Source: Coffea arabica (lineage: Eukaryota; Streptophyta; Magnoliopsida; Gentianales; Rubiaceae). Taken from it: a stretch of 64,000 nucleotides of DNA. Below the pieces are notes generated by a model. It saw only the letters and a program-made list of their open reading frames with translations. It ran no database searches and was not told the DNA's origin. Position numbers and translations under genes: made by a program. Of this stretch, positions 62,509 to 64,000 are shown piece after piece (the stretch's first letter is position 1; every line of letters starts with the position of its first letter). The stretch covers positions 15,456,001 through 15,520,000 of the forward strand of contig NC_092312.1 in assembly GCF_036785885.1 (NCBI RefSeq). Direction: 5' to 3'.

Positions 62509-62848
62509 TATGTTTGGACGAGAAATTATTTGAAATGATTATTATAGTAATTTTTTGTAATGTGATGTATGTAAAATAAAAATTTTATTAAAAATATAAA
62601 AAATTGATTAAAAATCATAATTGTGATGTAAGTAAAATAATATTTAGAACAAATGTTGCTATCCAAGCTTGCTCAATTAAATATTTTGTTTGTATAAAAA
62701 ACACAATTTCTAATTAATTTTTTAACTTTCTGTTATCATTTGAAAAAAAAAATTATCTTTGCATTTTTTTAATCAGTTTATTTGCATACATCCCATTCCA
62801 AAAAAAATGATATAATAATTATTTGAAATAATTTTCTATCCAAACATA
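62509..62848. mobile_element. MITE with GTTTGGA ends
   Basis: The left end, TATGTTTGGACGAGAAATTATTTGAAAT, and the right end, read inwards as TATGTTTGGATAGAAAATTATTTCAAAT, form a roughly 28-bp inverted pair with a few mismatches, 340 bp apart. The interior is AT-rich and non-coding. The target duplication is unclear beyond the terminal TA, so the superfamily (hAT-like or other) is uncertain. A degraded relative may lie at 56480-56670. Confidence 0.65.
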
Positions 62849-62954
62849 GATATTAACCATAGGTTACCATTAAAGAAACCATTTGGAATTCATAGAATTT
62901 AAGTCATAAATTGCAAAATTTATATTAAAAAATACATATGAATTGCAAATGAAT

Positions 62955-63276
62955 TACTCCCTCCGTCCTACTTTTATAGTCTTGTTTTCCTTTTTCATCC
63001 GTCCCAAATTGTAGTCCACTTCCCCATTAAGGAATGTAGTAATCTTTCAAATTGTCTAAAATACCCTTATTAAATATCTTGTTATTAATACATTGTTATT
63101 AAATACTAACTCACTACATTGAATACATTGAGGTTTTCCAATGCACTCTTCGTGATTAGCATAAGGGTATTTTAGGAAATTATTAATCTAAATTTATGTT
63201 TTCAACCAAATTAATTACATTTTCTTAATCTGTGTGAAAAAAAAACCAAGACTAATAAAACGGGACGGAGGGAGTA
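62955..63276. mobile_element. Stowaway-like MITE (Tc1/Mariner type), copy 2
   Basis: The element proper is 62957-63274 (318 bp). It begins CTCCCTCCGTCCTACTTT and ends with the inverted CGGGACGGAGGGAG. A TA pair sits on each side. Internal stretches such as GTCCCAAATTGTAGTCCACTT and CTGTGTGAAAAA are shared with the copy at 49319-49654, so the two are one family. It lies about 340 bp upstream of the plastid TPI ATG. Confidence 0.95.
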
Positions 63277-63617
63277 TAAGCAATGGTAATTGGACTTAAA
63301 TCCACTGACTGTAAATTTCAAGGCTTGAAAAAAAAAAGGAATTTTTTGAAAAAGCCCAAGGCATTATCTTGACTCTTGAGGTTAGGTGGACCATTGATTG
63401 TGTAATGCACGCGGCGACAGCAAGCGTGGGATGAGAGAGAAGCAGCCAACAACTCCGTACCAGTAAAATACATCGCCACATGTCGAGGGACTGACTGAGA
63501 GGAGGCTTTCTCCCAATCTTAAAAAATTATCTGCTCTGTTCTCTCTGCTCACTTCTGCTTGACGACGAGTAAAACTTTTAGTTGGCCAAGGCGTAGTAAC
63601 AGAGAGTAACAACAATA

Positions 63618-64000
63618 ATGGCTGTGGCTTCCACATCTCTGGCTTGCCCCCAATTCTCCGGCCTCCGCCGTTCTTCTTGTCCCAAGCTCGATTCGCCACC
63701 TCTTTCCATTTCCACTGCTCAATCTTTCTTCCAAAATTTGGACTCTCATCTCCGCCTTTCTTCTTCTTCCCCCCGCAATAAAGCTTGCCGGCCTGTCGTT
63801 GCAATGGCCGGCTCCGGAAAGGTTATTTCTTTTTCATCCTTTTTATTCTAGTCTTTTATTATTATTGTTATTATTTTTTTTTGTAAACTTGACTTCTGTG
63901 ACTGACTGTTGTTACTGTTGCCAGCCTATAAATATTGGGTTCCATGAGATGACAGATTTATTCCTTTGAAATTCATTGGGGTAGTTCTGGACTCTTAATT
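63618..64000 (+). CDS. Plastid triosephosphate isomerase (first exon, partial gene)
   Basis: Exon 1 is 63618-63821 (68 codons), ending at GGAAAG|GTTATT; intron 1 then runs to the window edge. The Ser-rich, Arg-containing N-terminus (MAVASTSLACPQFSGLRRSSCPKLD..) reads as a chloroplast transit peptide. It leads into ACRPVVAMAGSGK, which in plastid triosephosphate isomerases is followed by FFVGGNWKCNGT. The enzyme interconverts dihydroxyacetone phosphate and glyceraldehyde 3-phosphate in the stroma, in the Calvin cycle and glycolysis. The catalytic residues lie in exons outside this window. Recognition rests on the transit-peptide style and the VVAMAGSGK junction. Confidence 0.8.

Overview
This is a nuclear window from a flowering plant. 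Intron-rich genes, AT-rich spacers, Stowaway-type and hAT-type miniature transposons, and plant-only families (FOCL1-like and PRP4-like cell-wall proteins, NIPA transporter, bHLH121, plastid triosephosphate isomerase) all point that way. The proteins look dicot, possibly asterid, but I cannot name the species. There are no operons, CRISPR arrays or prokaryotic features, and I recognised no retrovirus-like element.

Layout, left to right: a FOCL1-like secreted proline-rich gene (560-1900, -); an eIF4B gene (5132-6337, -); a 1.58-kb Pack-MULE that captured part of a RING-type E3 ligase gene (6951-8533); a NIPA magnesium-transporter-like gene (9339-12754, -); a 3.9-kb transposon-rich spacer; NUP205, a 20.5-kb gene with dozens of exons (16686-37220, -); a transposon cluster (38043-40657) holding a long-TIR MULE-like element, an AGCTCG-rich hAT-like MITE and a hAT relic that still encodes the transposase dimerisation domain; two Ole e 1-domain proline-rich wall-protein genes (41059-42672 and 45980-47843, both -); a Stowaway MITE (49319-49654); TRAP-alpha of the ER translocon (51593-55762, -); bHLH121, an iron-homeostasis regulator (57285-61512, +); a hAT-like MITE and a second Stowaway MITE; and the first exon of plastid triosephosphate isomerase (63618 to the window end, +). 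Splice sites were assigned by eye from GT..AG signals, reading phase and family conservation. All gene models except NUP205 close exactly in frame.

Most genes are unrelated housekeeping genes. The one functional theme is the plant cell wall: three of nine genes encode secreted proteins with an Ole e 1-like domain and a proline-rich region, two of them adjacent and on the same strand.

The most interesting signals are the Pack-MULE (231-bp TIRs, perfect 9-bp target duplication, gene fragment open over most of its length), two stop-free 99-nt introns (bHLH121 and the last NUP205 intron), and a pair of in-frame splice acceptors that would change the loop of the bHLH121 DNA-binding domain. I did not find a wholly new biological system.
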